A stretch of DNA of 64,000 nt from Hydractinia symbiolongicarpus. Lineage: Eukaryota > Cnidaria > Hydrozoa > Anthoathecata > Hydractiniidae. A model generated the notes under the pieces. That model was not told the DNA's origin. It did no database searches and saw nothing but the letters and a program-made list of their open reading frames with translations. Below, piece by piece: positions 45,252-56,799 of this stretch; position 1 is the stretch's first letter, and every line of letters begins with the position of its first letter. The position numbers and the translations under genes were made by a program. The stretch covers positions 24,491,001 to 24,555,000 of the forward strand of contig NC_079885.1 in the NCBI RefSeq assembly GCF_029227915.1. The letters are read 5' to 3'.

Positions 45252-47778
45252 TATTTAATTTATGCGTTGGCATGCATTTAAAACAACGGTCGTATGGTGA
45301 TAGAATTTGGTTGTTACACCTTTTTGATCACTTGACGAGATTTAGTGCATCCTGTGTTATTTGAAGTAAAAGGAAAGAAATTATCATTAACTCAATTTTT
45401 AAGATCTGGATTTCCATATTTGGGTCTGCTAAAAAGTTTTTAGTGGATAATGGTGGGGAATTTGATAATGAGAATTACCGAGAATTTAAACATCAATATT
45501 GTTACAACAGCTGCTGAGAGCCCATGTAGTAATGGATTTGTTGAGCGACATAATTCCACATTTGGTAATTCAGACTGTAAAATGATGGACAAGCCCAATT
45601 ATTCATTAAAAACAGCTGTGACATGGGCTGTTGCTGGTAAAAATTCCTTAAAAACGTACATGGCTTTTCACCAAATCAACTAGTGTTTGGCAGCAATCCC
45701 AATTTTCCAGTTATAGAAGTGAATGATCCACCAGCTCCAGAAAGAAGGGCAAGTAGTCAAGCAGTTGCTGATAACTTGAACGCATTGCATGCTGCAAGAG
45801 AAGCCTTTATAAAATCTTAATACTCTGAAAAGCTTAGAAGAGCCTTGAAACATGATATAAGACCTTCAACAGGTGCGAAGTATGTAACAGGAGATAAAGC
45901 ATACTATAAACGGAGATCTGATAATACTTGGAATGGCTCTACTACTGTGAAAGGACAACATTGTTAGAATGCATCAATGCAGACTACGATTGAAAGAATA
46001 AAAATTAGAAGCACATGTAGAAAATTGACAATGAAGAAAAACAGGAAACTGGAAAGAAAATATTCGAAGATGAGGAATTAAGTAGTGAAGCATCAATTAC
46101 TAACAGTGGAGTTAATAATGATACAGGTATGGATACTTCATTTGTAAATAAAAATTTATCGAAGACAAATGTGAAAGCAAAGATTTTTATGTTAAATGAT
46201 AAAGATAAAGTGAAATACAAAACGGAAATTGGTTGGAAAACAGGAACTGTGCACTTAAGGGCTGGAAAAGCAAGTGGAAAGTGTAGGAATTGGCTGAATA
46301 TTGTTGATTAAGTTGGAAATGTTAAGAATTTAGACTGGACAAAGGTTAAAGAGTGGGATTTTACTGAAAAGGTATCACAAGAAGCTTTTATATGGTTGAA
46401 TAAAGCCAATGAAAAAGAGATTAAGTCTGCCAAGGAGAAGGAATTAAACAACTTTATCAAAGATAAAGTTCTTGAAGAAGTGGAAGATAAAAAGCAAAGT
46501 TGCATTAGCACCAGATGGATTCTGACAGAGAAGAATGTTGATGGAGAAAGAATTCTGAAAGCTAGATTAGTGGCACCAGGTTTTGAAGAGTTTGGAAAAC
46601 CAATCCATGCAGACTCCCTGAATTGAACAAAGAAATCGTTACGTTTAATGTTGTCAATTTTAGCTTCTAAGGAATGGGACTGTAACTCTATTGACATTAA
46701 AGCTGCCTTTTTTCAAGGCAAACCTATTGAAAGAAATATACACCTTAAACCACCTAAAGAGTTCCAGAAAGATGGATATGTCTGGAAATTGAATAATATA
46801 GTCTATGGCCCTGCAGATGCATCTAGAACATGGTATTTCAGAGTAAAGAAGGAACTTTTAAAGGTTGGAGTTGCAGTAAGTAAATTTGATGCAGGATTTT
46901 TCTACTATCGAAAAGATGGGCGTCTACATGGAATTATGACAACCCATGTGGATGATTTTTGTTGGGGTGGTACCAAACGTTTTTTAAACAATGTGATATT
47001 ATTCAGACCTTTAAAATTGGTACAGTGCACAACACAGCATTTCAATATTTGGGATTAGATTTGATTAAAAGAAAAGATAGCATTATTGCATCACAAGATT
47101 CATATTTGCAGAAGACTACAGTACTCAACATTGATAAACACAAAGATAAAGATGAATTATTGAATACGAAACGAAACGAAAATATGATTTGAGAGTATTG
47201 ATTGGACAATTAAATTGGTTGACTACACAGACACGTCCAGACATCCTTTTTGATTGCTGTGAACTAATGGGTAACATCAAAGATGCCACTCTTTCAAATA
47301 TGCGAAGAGCCATCAAAGTGTTACAAAGAGCTAAGTGTGAACCTGTGAAATTGAAATTCAAGGCAGTTGGAAACATAGAGGAAGCTAAACTTCTAGTATT
47401 TCATGATGCATCATTTGCTAATCTAAGGGAGAAGGGTCTGAAGGTGGATTCTTAATTTTCTTAGCGAATCAACTAAATCAATCACTATCTCTCATTTTGT
47501 GGCAGTCAAGAAAATTAAAAAGAGTAGTTAATAGTACGCTTTCTGCAGAGACCATGCAATTGATCGATGCTGCTGGCAAAGGATATTGGATTCGATGTTT
47601 TTACAAAGAAACTTTCAATATTGCATCATCCATTCAATGTTTAACCGATAGTAAAACACTTTACGATGCTGTACATTCCACAAAACAAGTTTTGGACAAG
47701 CTTAAGAGTAGATTTGGCTATTTTGAAAAAGAAATGATTCGAAAAAAAGACGTGAATCAGATACTCTTCGGCAGCTAA
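45252..47778 (+). pseudogene. Ty1/copia pol remnant, copy B
   Basis: Same domains and nearly the same lesions as copy A. It keeps the 10 bp (GTGTTACAAA) in RNase H that A lost, giving an 88-codon frame at 47189-47455. The stop within integrase is shared with A. Confidence 0.88.
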
Positions 47779-47946
47779 TTGTAGGGGGGGGGGTGGGGGT
47801 GGGGGTGTAATATCAAGGGGGGGGTCGATATTTTTGGGAAAGATTATAAACGGGAGGGGTGTTAATAAATGGAAATGGATGGTGATTTTTTTAAAAAAAA
47901 TTGCAAACGCCCCCCCCCCTCCCCCCCTACAAGTAGCTGCCGAAGA
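47760..47946. repeat. G-tract/C-tract inverted repeat, copy B
   Basis: As at 42001-42188, with slightly different G-run and C-run lengths. Confidence 0.75.
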
Positions 47947-48435
47947 TTAACATGGGTTTCAAAAGAACAGCAAATCGCTGTTTATCTTACCAAACGAGGA
48001 GCTTGTTGCAAGAATCTTCTTTTTGCGGAGAGAAGCGGAGGGCGCGTCAGCGCCCGGAGCGTAGCGGAGCCCATTTCCTCATTAAATAAGCCAAATATAA
48101 AAGAAAAAGGAAGTACGGTGGAGAGTATATAGGATTTCTATACGATTTCGTCCCTATACATCAAATTTATAAAAAATTCTGCCATTTTATCAGTGTTGCC
48201 CAGTAATTTTATCTGGTCATTTGTTGGTAAATTTTCGTAAATATCTGATTGAGCGAGACAACGTGTTTTTTACACGGCGATGGAGTTTTTGTTGTGTTTT
48301 AAAGATGGTGCTAAACGTAGTCAGCCAGCTGGAAGCGAAATGATGAGATTTTTCAAGAAAGAAGTGGAGGTTATGATCACTGTTTTTTAAAGGTTGTGAA
48401 AACCCCTTACATACACCTAAAGCTATCTAGCACAA

Positions 48436-48593
48436 CAGTAGCAGCTAAGCTAGCATAAAACTACCAATTTAACTAGCATAAAAATGCTTATTAAGTTTTC
48501 TCTTATGCTAGATGATTAGAAGATCATAAGAGAATTCTCAAAAATCCGTCCTAAGACTTTAGGACGGATTTTTGAGCTAGCTAGCTGCTACTG
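48436..48593. mobile_element. Small foldback MITE, copy B
   Basis: Duplicate of 42677-42834 by tandem duplication; the inner hairpin is identical. Confidence 0.75.
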
Positions 48594-48884
48594 CACACAG
48601 TGAGTGATGTCCATCACATAACTACTTTGTAGTTTTATCCAGCTCCACAAAATGTGTTGGCTCTTGACAAGTTTTTCAAATGTATATAAAGAATGACTAA
48701 AAAAACTTAGCAAAATCAACAAAAGAACATCGCTAATTTTTCCACATATAATACTTCCTGTCAATGTTTATAAAGACATTGACATGGTCACATGTTACCG
48801 ACACCAAAGGTAATTTTTTTCAAGATTGGATGACAGAGAAGTGTTGGGGAGAGGGCAGGGGGAGGAGAGTCATATGATTGTGGA

Positions 48885-50105
48885 GCTAGCTAGAAATTAA
48901 GAGGCATCACCAAACACCCAGAGGAGTAAATATTTAGCTACCGCTGGGGCATCACGGTGCTGGATGCAATTTTTGTTTAACATGTAAATTTGTAGTCGTC
49001 GGATTCTAAACAAAATGTAGACCCATACACTATTTGACGTTCCAAACAGACTACTCTTTCGCTAATACAGCAACAGGATCATGTGTCTTCAAATTAATTT
49101 TATACACTAGTGCGAGTCATGTTATAGAAACTGAAATTATTTCTATATATATATATATATCAGGATTAACACCAACATCCATATTTTCTAGTAACAATTT
49201 TTTTTAATTTCTAAGGAGTGGTTCTTGTGCAATCATTAACATGTCCTGAAAATCTTCAAACATCTATATAATAACAGAAAAAATAACATAGAAACATAGA
49301 AAATCTTCAAATATATATAAACATTGAACAACATTGAGCTTTTATTTGAATTTATAGTTATGCATTTTATTGAGTATATATATACATCTTTTTTTTTTGA
49401 ATTAAGACTTCTTTTGTTATTTTTTCTATGTTAGGATAAAACTTTGTTAGGATGTATATTTACATGAAAAAAGAACCTTGTTTCTACTTTTCAGTTAAGC
49501 AAACTTTTCGAAGCAAAATAACACAAATAAAAATGTACATGCTCAGATACATTTCGCCTGCAAATTTGCCATCCAATTCGCATTAGAAAAATCCTTCGTA
49601 ACGTTTTGTAGCATCTTCTGATTTGTTTTGTTCTAAATGAAATGTGTCACTGACCCATATAGAATATTGTGTCCAGAATAGACTGTGTTTTTGCTAATAA
49701 AGAAGCCCCATGACATATAAAAATTTGTGAGTAAAAATTCTCCATATATAAAGCCTCAGAAAACAGTATAGTCACTGTAGTTCGATCTAACCCGCATCCT
49801 TCTCTCTCTAGAGATGAAGTAGAAGAAGAGGAAGAAGTGACTGACGTCGGTCGTCTACGACAGACGTGAAGCTACAACTTCAAAAGTTAACATAAGTAAC
49901 ATATGGTGTGCAGAGAGTACAAAGTTTTGACTCATTTTGGTTATATATTTTTATATTTTGATTTGTTTTTTGCTGTTGTGGTTAATATTGCAGTTCTGAG
50001 ACACTTGTATAAAGAAAACTAAATTTTGATGTTCTTATATATATATCAGACTTTCTGTACATGTGTGGCTATAATGTGCAACTATAAAAGTATATATGCA
50101 TTCAT
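48885..50105. other. Non-coding stretch with dispersed short repeat
   Basis: No gene. Two diverged copies of a roughly 75-bp motif (about 49010-49090 and 49637-49715) share GACCCATA, GTCCAGAATAGAC-like and TTTTGCTAATA; a third is at about 50785-50865. (AT)n tracts lie near 49147 and 50037. Confidence 0.5.
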
Positions 50106-50174
50106 GCCCTGTTGGTCTAATGGCTATGACACTCTTATAAATGAGAGATCCAAGTTCGAATCCTGGACAGGGCT
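50106..50174 (+). tRNA. tRNA-like sequence (degenerate tRNA or SINE head)
   Basis: A 7-bp acceptor stem is perfect: GCCCTGT with ACAGGGC. The D-arm is GTC/GAC with TAATGGCTAT in the loop, and the T-arm CCAAG/CCTGG has loop TTCGAAT, with one mismatch. The anticodon stem CTCTT/GAGAG leaves a loop of only six bases (ATAAAT), and the variable loop is two bases, so the anticodon cannot be assigned. Likely a tRNA pseudogene or the head of a SINE. Confidence 0.45.
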
Positions 50175-50293
50175 AGGAAAAACATTAATTATGTTGCACA
50201 TATAGCTATATATTGCAGTATTAAGGATATTATATTCCGTATACTATGATGTATATATATATATTCTGATTTTTACCCTGACTTTTTACCTTT

Positions 50294-50538
50294 GCCGCAG
50301 GGATCTGTGTTGGGCCCCTGCTTTTTCTTTTGTATATTGATGACTTAAAATCTGTCATCAATTCAAACCACCACCACCTATATGCAGATAATACAATAAT
50401 TATTTCATCCCATAAAAACTTGGATACCCTTGTCTCGCAGGTCGAGTTAGAACCTTCGCAAGTCGACCTCTGGCTGAATAATAACAAAATTAGAGCCAGT
50501 TGAAAAAAGTTGAGAACAAAACTATCAACTATATCTGT
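50294..50538 (+). pseudogene. LINE reverse-transcriptase fragment
   Basis: Matches about 22798-23085 of the LINE at 21466-23807 (QGSVLG, LLYIDDLKSVINSN, LYAD, LWLNNNK). The catalytic YADDT reads YADNT. A base lost in GGGCCCC shifts the frame, and about 50 bp are deleted before the KKVENKTINY part. Both ends are truncated. Confidence 0.85.
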
Positions 50539-51100
50539 ATTCCTTTTATATTTCTTAGTTCATTGTGTTTTTCTCTGTTTTTTCTCTGTCTTAGGAATCT
50601 AACAGGACCCATGGAAAAAACTTGGTATATAATATACAAGCTTTTGAATGGCTATCCTGTAAAAAATATTCCTTTCAAATAAATAAATATCATACCGACA
50701 CTTCTTTAACCTATTGGTAAGAAAACAGACGCGGGATACTGTTTATTTACATTTTAGTAGTTTTTGATTCATTAGATTATAAAAAATACGTAATGTCATT
50801 GGCACGTGAAATATTGCGTCCGGAATAAACAGTGCATTTGCTAATACAAAAAGCGCTGGGAACTAAGTTTTTCAAAAACAAACATTTTTTGCTTTGATTG
50901 GACAAAATAGATCACGTGAACTTTTATAAAAAACGAAAAATTTTAACTGTGATTGGACAATATCTTGCCTACCCCTGCCTTGCTGATTCCTCTTCCTATT
51001 TCCTTGCCTGCCTTTGCCGTGCAACGCTAAATATATTGCCGTGCCCTTTCCTTAATGCCTTTGCCTTGGCAACCTCTCCGCAACACTTTCTATACTGGTT
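50539..51100. other. Non-coding stretch with TTGCC-rich patch
   Basis: At about 50962-51085, TTGCC/CTTGCC/GCCTTTGCC recurs many times in an otherwise AT-rich area. No gene supported. Confidence 0.5.
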
Positions 51101-52245
51101 ACATTGGCAACTAGTGTACTCGAACAAGAAAAAGAAAGATAGAAGAGATTTGAGGAGAGATGTGTACATAGTTTAAACATTTTTGTTGTTTTAGAGTTGT
51201 GTTTTGTTAATACTAATCATTTCGGGGTTGTATTTCGTTAATCCTGCCACAATATGGATTGGTCGAAGTTGCTGTCTACGCATTAAGAAGGTAAAAGTTC
51301 CAGGGATCAATAGTAGCCAACGAATCTCTATTACATTCTAGAATTGTTGCTTATTGAGATTGTAAGAAATTAAAAGTAATATATTTTGTAATACATAATT
51401 ATAAGTGATATATTTTGAAAGAGCTACAATACGGCTGTTGGTTTTCGACTTTAGTGGTTTCAACGGAAGTCAACTAATGGCGGTGAAAAAGTTTATGATC
51501 ACTGAGGACAAAAACAACAACTTAAATCATCTTACATATAATATTGGGTATTACATAAAAATATAAAGCAGCAAATTCATCATAAAAAATTAGTTATTCA
51601 TAAACAGGTTGTCTAGACGTCTATGTAGTTCTAGTGTGTATAATTTCTTACACTTTGACCTTTTCTGTGCTTCGTTTATTACACGCCATTTTTCGAAATG
51701 TGCGGGGTTGAGCTTATTGAAGCGTTTCGTAGCCATTTTAAAAAAAGAAAATTGAGATTTTAACTAGTTTCTTGATGGTAAATGTTTGAACTTCCAGAGT
51801 GGAAATGTGTTCCACTTAAGCTGAGGTGGGATAAAAAATAGTATAACTGAGCGAATGGTCACACTTAGCACAAAGTTGAGTTATTATGTGTGCAGCAAGT
51901 TCAGGGGGCATGTAAGGAAAAGTCCTACTTATCCAGTGTTTCATTTACGCCTGACAAATACGACATTATACTGTAACTTTAACCGTAATAGTCAAAGCTG
52001 TTCTAACAATTTCAACAGATTACAGTTGCATGCGCCATACATGCACTATTTAAACAGGTTGTACCAATAATAATGACGTTTGTTTGGGCGGGCGTTTGTT
52101 CAAAACTCATACGAATGAATACTCAATAGTGCAGTTAACTGCACAGTCGTTGTTTTTTAACAACTAGTTTATACAAACATGGCTGTCATTGGCACTGCTC
52201 TTGAACTTAAACTTTTACAATCAGTCATAGATGATAGTGGCTTCA
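51101..52245. repeat. Duplicated segment D, copy 1
   Basis: About 1.15 kb, nearly identical to 60785-61929. The left limit is ACATTGGCAACTAGTG and the right limit is inside the transposase-like ORF, just after GATGATAGTGG. Small indels separate the copies (for example AAGCTGAG present only here near 51819). Confidence 0.92.
51590..51736 (-). CDS. Short conserved ORF, copy 1
   Basis: A 48-codon frame starting MATKRFNKLNPAHFEKW, basic throughout and ending LDNLFMNN. It is present in the duplicate (61275-61421) with no frame disruption and one conservative change (N to S). It could be a first exon or a small transposon protein. No family recognised. Confidence 0.3.
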   Translation of the reverse strand: MATKRFNKLNPAHFEKWRVINEAQKRSKCKKLYTLELHRRLDNLFMNN

Positions 52246-53072
52246 AGAACTGTCTTGCTGAATTAGAGGAAGATGGATACAAAGTTAATACTGTAGCAAC
52301 CGACCGCAATAGGCAACTTGCAAAATGGCTGCGTGTAGAAAGGAACGATATCAGCCATAAATTTGATCCATGGCATTTTGCGAAAAACATTAAATCAAAA
52401 CTGAGACCACTTGGCCTAAGAAAGGGATGTAAAATTCTGCAGGAATGGATCAAACCCGTCGGTAATCACCTATTTTGGTGTGCTGAAAATTGTGATGGAG
52501 ATGCAGAAAAGTTAGTGGACATGTGGAAATCATTGTTACACCACGTGACAAACCGTCTCAAATTTAAATGCTACAAAAAATATAAGCGTTGTGCTCATAA
52601 AAGTTACACTAAAGAACAAGTAAGACGAAAAAAGTTGGTCGAAAAGGATAGTCCTGCTTATAATAACCTGGAGAAGGTGATAATGGATGCGAAAAACCTA
52701 AATGACATGGTACATTTGACGAAACCTTATCACACTGGAAGTTTGAAAGTATTCCATTCCCTGATAAATTGTTATTCACCCAAACGCCAAGACGTGATGG
52801 CCTCGCGGGTAAACTTAGCTATTCTCGATCACAACTGTAACGTAGACAGAAAGCAGGCTGTTATCACTAAGGAGAGAAGTGGTTGCGGCGCTTTGGGCGA
52901 GAAGTTGCTTACGGAGGTAGTGCAACGAAAACTAGGTGGCCAAAACATCTACAAGAAAGTAGAAAATATAGAAGGCAGATTTGACACTCCAAGGAATATT
53001 GCGTATACAGATCGTCCAGAAAAATTGAGTATACATGAAAAAAATAAAAAAGTAAAACGATTTTCTAAGTAG
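52179..53072 (+). CDS. Transposase-like protein, C-terminal part
   Basis: A 297-aa frame. Landmarks: VATDRNRQLAKWL (residues 39-51), ISHKFDPWHFAKNIKSKL (58-75), CKILQEWIKPVGNHLFW, KLVDMWKSLLHHVTN, and later the SLKVFHSLINCYSPKRQ and ARVNLAILDHN-type blocks. The order TDRH-like, F-D-W-H, INHL-W, W-S-HH, YHSL-L-YCPKRQ and LA-LDHN is that of a widespread animal DDE-type protein often fused to THAP or zinc-finger domains. The N-terminal half with the first catalytic Asp is missing, and the first 20 or so codons lie in duplicated segment D. The ORF therefore looks like a truncated or chimeric gene, although it has no stop. It converges on the P2X7C gene 138 bp away. Confidence 0.65.
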   Translation: MAVIGTALELKLLQSVIDDSGFKNCLAELEEDGYKVNTVATDRNRQLAKWLRVERNDISHKFDPWHFAKNIKSKLRPLGLRKGCKILQEWIKPVGNHLFWCAENCDGDAEKLVDMWKSLLHHVTNRLKFKCYKKYKRCAHKSYTKEQVRRKKLVEKDSPAYNNLEKVIMDAKNLNDMVHLTKPYHTGSLKVFHSLINCYSPKRQDVMASRVNLAILDHNCNVDRKQAVITKERSGCGALGEKLLTEVVQRKLGGQNIYKKVENIEGRFDTPRNIAYTDRPEKLSIHEKNKKVKRFSK

Positions 53073-53086
53073 ATTTGATTTGTTTG

Positions 53087-53190
53087 TTATACACTTTTTT
53101 ATAAGAACAAGGAAATTTGGCTTCAGCCTAAAGTGTTCCTATTTTTTTCAATCATTCAACCTCATTGTTCTTATAAAAAAAAGTGTATAC
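53087..53190. repeat. Inverted repeat between convergent genes
   Basis: The left arm TTATACACTTTTTTATAAGA (53087-53106) continues to ACAAGG. The right arm (53163-53190) is its complement, with two extra A. The loop itself has small inverted motifs (GGAA...TTCC and GGCTTCAGCC). It lies between the stop codons of the flanking genes. Confidence 0.8.
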
Positions 53191-53210
53191 GTAAACTAAA
53201 ATTACAGATT

Positions 53211-54041
53211 TTACAAATCTACAAAAGCTTTGAATCCTGTATATTTTCCATCTTTTTCTGGGAAACTTTTACGAATTTTTTTCACAACGCATGCCGGTAT
53301 AACAACTCTACATCCTTTTTCCAGTGTTTCATAGCAATGCACCCAAGCCGTATATTGTCTGTATGCTGAAAAGCGTAGTTGTCTAAAAAGAATATAATAT
53401 GTTTTGTTGTTGTGGAACCTAGGCCTTACAAAATGTTGTATATATATTTTTAAATATTCTTTGACTCACATTCAGTAAACGAACTTTTATGTAGATAAAG
53501 AACGCATTTTTTTTTCGCATATGAAGTAATATTTTATATTTGTTTTGAAAGGTAGAATAATAAGCTTACTTGTTTTGAAAAGATTTTATATCCTTGAAAT
53601 TATTTTGATATCTGCGGTGTCTAATGCTTGCTGTCTCTAATACGGTGCGATTTAAACAAAGAATATTACAAACTTTATGCAAGGTAATACATGTATTCTC
53701 TTCCAGCTTTTCTCCCAGTAAAGTTGTAACTCCAAACAACACTTGCATTCTTCAACAGTCATTAACTCGTGTATATCACATTTTTTACACTTACACCAAT
53801 GTAAGTTTTCTAACCTGCTTGAGTCTAAATCCTCATCTTCGTCGTCGTCTGAAATATCATTCGCAGTTTTTGATGAACAAATGTTTTTCAACTGACTTTC
53901 AGTATATTCAGGTTCGTTATCATAACACCCTTTGCAAATACTTTCATCTGTTTCAGAACTATATACTTCGCTATGTTCACTAGCACAACTACTTTCTTCG
54001 CTGCTATCCACGACTAAGTGATTTTGAGTCTCGCGGCTCAT
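53211..54041 (-). CDS. P2X7 C-terminal-domain (P2RX7_C-like) protein, two exons, one frameshift
   Basis: Exon 1 is 54041-53570 (GTAAGC donor) and exon 2 is 53382-53211 (TTTTTAG acceptor). They join in phase through one Lys codon. The start is MSRETQNHLVVDSS, then an acidic/Ser-rich N-terminus with DDDEDEDLDSS. The zinc-ballast-like domain follows: LENLHWCKCKKC, VEECKCCLEL, then ENTCITLHKV, AYRQYTAWVHCYE, VVIPACVVKKIRKSFPE and GKYTGFKAF. This is the order of the P2X7 intracellular domain (WCxCxxC, ECxCCxE, CIT, AYRQxxxW, PxCVVxxIRxxFP, YTGF), which is found free-standing in many cnidarian proteins. Exon 1 needs a one-base frame change near 53700-53745, after CCLEL, so it is either a pseudogene or carries a sequence error. 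Confidence 0.8.
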
Positions 54042-54249
54042 ACGTCATAATTCTGTATGGTTCACGAGGAACCGTGAATGGAGTACACGGTTAATTTCAG
54101 AAAACCTTAGAATTTTAATGGGCTAAAACAGCCTAAATAATGAAAATTAAGAGTTAATTTTTTTTCAATAGTTTATTTAGATGTTATACAACGTTCTTAA
54201 TTTTTTTTTTAACAACATTTTTTTTTGACCTTAGTTTCCCTTTAAACAT

Positions 54250-55450
54250 TAAGTTAAACTTGCTGCGGGGGAGGTTGATGTAATTGTTGAACCTAGAGCA
54301 CTTTGACATAAACTCGAGGTTTTAATCTCAAAGAGCTCTGGGGACGAGAATGATTGATGTGAACTTCTCAAATTTCATTTTAACTTTTTAACATTTTTTT
54401 GGTAGCTAAAAATTTTTTGTTGGGGTGATTACAACACAAAATGAATAAAGTAGTAGTAGTATAGATTTGAGACCAAATGAGGTAGTCCTAACAGAAGTTC
54501 TAGCTAAAAGTTTAATGGATTTACTTCTTGTAGAATGATTAGATGAATGGCAGACCAATTCAAAAATATCACAAATATTACCTGGAGAATGAAGATTTAT
54601 AATAAAAGTTAAAATAATAGTGAGAAATTTTATAAGATCTGAAAGAGTAAGAATATTAAGGTTAAGAAAAATAGGATTTCATGGTAAGTTAAAATTAGAA
54701 AAAGTAATGATTCGGAGAGCAGCTTTTTGTAACTTAAAAATTCTACATGACTTTGAAGTGAGACCCCACACTTGCGGACTATAAGAAATATGAGAAGAAA
54801 ATAATGCATGGTAAATTAAAAGTAGGATATCCTTAGGCACATAATATCTTAGTTTGCAAAGATCTCCATTTGTTTTTGTTAATTTATTGTCAATATAAGA
54901 TATGTGAAAATCCTAATCTAAAAATTCATCTTTTAATATACCTAGCTAGATATCTTACATGAGATGAAAATTCAAGTTTTTTTCTATTTAATTTCAGCCT
55001 TGTATTATAGTTGACTGCTTTATTTCTCTGCCTAAATAGAATGACTCCAGTCTTTGCTATATTTAATGCTATTTTATTTGCAGTTAGCCATTTATATATA
55101 CATTTTAAATCTATATTTAAATGCTTCTGCATTTTTATCAGATTATGGTTAGCATATAACATGCAAGTGTCATCTGCAAAATGAAAAATTTCTGAAAAAA
55201 TTATTGAGTTAATTAAATCATTAATATAGAGTAAAAATGAAATAGGACCAAGAACGGAACCTTGGCGAACTCCATGTTTGATAAAACGTTTTTTAGATTT
55301 GGTGTTAGTTAGGGAGACATATTGTACCCTATCGCTGAGATAGGAGCGAAACCAAGAGTTTGTTACACCTCTAATTCCATCATGTTCAAGCTTTGAAAGG
55401 AGAATTTCGTGTGATACAATATCAAAGGCCTTTTAAAGGTGATGTGCTAG
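54250..55450 (-). pseudogene. LINE reverse-transcriptase remnant, copy C
   Basis: The minus strand reads FDIVSHEILLSKLEHDGIRG, then WFRSYLSDRVQYVSL, HGVRQGSVLGPISFLLYIND, FADDTCMLYANHNLIKMQ and KWLTANKIALNIAKT. These are core reverse-transcriptase motifs including the ADD active site. It has indels and ends near a CATTCTCG-family arm at 54333. This family differs from the LINE at 21466. Copy A is at 35870-36990. Confidence 0.82.
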
Positions 55451-55756
55451 CTGCGGGCCTATACTTGGGTATAGTCACCCAACTTTTTTTTTCTTTGACT
55501 AGCTTTATGGTAATTTGCATAAAAAATGTAGCTAGCTAGCTATCTAGCTAGCTAGAGAGTCATTGTTGCCACCAGTGTGGCTAGCTTTGCAGCTACAATA
55601 CCATTGATGATACGCACTAGTAGTACTCCAAGCTTTTCTAATACACTTCAAAAGGATATTTACTTTGTGTTCTTAGATTTAAATCTCAACAAAAATTAGC
55701 AAATATTTGTAGACATAGGTGTTAATGAGTATGAGTGTTACTTAAACCTTCGAGAT

Positions 55757-56022
55757 AAATGGCTGGCCTGAAAATATCGAGGGATGATATACCCTGTCTA
55801 TTATTTCCAGGAGAGGCCATGGTAAAGGGAGGACACGGTATTCTGTGCAACATCGCACCACCAAAACAGTGTGCCATCTCCCCAATTTTCCTTACATGGC
55901 TTGGTTTAACCCAGACCTATGGTAACATTTACTTGCCCATAATAAATCGCCACTAAGGGGAATTGAGCCCCAGTCTCTCAGACAAAGTGTGAGAGTTAAA
56001 ACCCTTAAGCCGCGACGCCACA
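55757..56022 (-). mobile_element. tRNA-derived SINE, copy C
   Basis: Full-length match to the SINE at 37288-37552, with scattered substitutions. Confidence 0.7.
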
Positions 56023-56799
56023 ATAATTATTTACATAAATGGTGGTTGACATTGTGAAACTGTGTAATTATTATTAGATAATATATTTTCCTTATTTATA
56101 TAGCTTGGGAAGAAATGACATTTGTATTGTAAATAATGAGATATGACATGGGTCTACAAAAAGATTGGCATACAAATTTAGCAGCACATTCTATGGTCAT
56201 AGAAGAAGACAATATGTTTCCATAGTTATATGTCTTTTTTTCATTTGTTATATATTTTATACTAAGTAGCAGCATGAACACTAACTGTGAAAAAGCTAGA
56301 CAAAAACGTATAAAAACCTAAATTAATGTTTGTTCCATTTGTAGTCAAACATGTTAACCAATTTGATTTATTTATGTATATAATAATTTTATTAAAAGCA
56401 CTTCTTTTCTTTTCTTTCTTTTTCTATTCCTAAAAATGATTGCAAAAAAAGTTATTAAGTGTTTAAATACAGTTTGTTTAAATGAGAAAGATATCTGTCT
56501 GATATATTTTTTAAAAACATTCATGTGCTGACTAAAATTACTACAGTGAGGACTTGTCAAGAAAAGCCATAACAACGCCTAGGGAATAACTTACGTTTTG
56601 CTTATGCTAATGGGGTTAACAGCTTTGAAGTTAAAAGTTTTGTCAGTAAGAAGTCCGTGTTAAATATCAAGTGCTTTGTTACCTGAACTTTGACATTATA
56701 GAAAAAGTTATAAACGTTTCGAAGGACTTAAACTGCTTTTACACCTACACACACTACATATCTTACCGTGGAAAGTTTATCATTTCTTGAACATGATAG
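56023..56799. other. Uncharacterised part of the duplicated block, copy C
   Basis: Counterpart of 37553-38328. No gene. Confidence 0.5.

Larger units (their letters stand above)
43126..48884. repeat. Tandem duplication unit B (5.76 kb)
   Basis: Head-to-tail copy of unit A, offset 5749 bp up to about 41570/47319 and 5759 bp after it. Sequence leaving the unit at 48885 (TAGCTAGAAATTAAG) is unique. A one- or two-base overlap (GC) is the only homology at the junction. Confidence 0.93.

Noticed and set aside
49740-49870. TATATAAAGCC followed by a CT-rich tract, promoter-like
   Set aside because: No open reading frame or exon follows, so a TATA-box call has no support.
51855-52070. Plus-strand ORF of about 71 codons, longer in the second copy (61467-61808)
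   Set aside because: Length differs by frame-changing indels between the two copies, which argues against coding.
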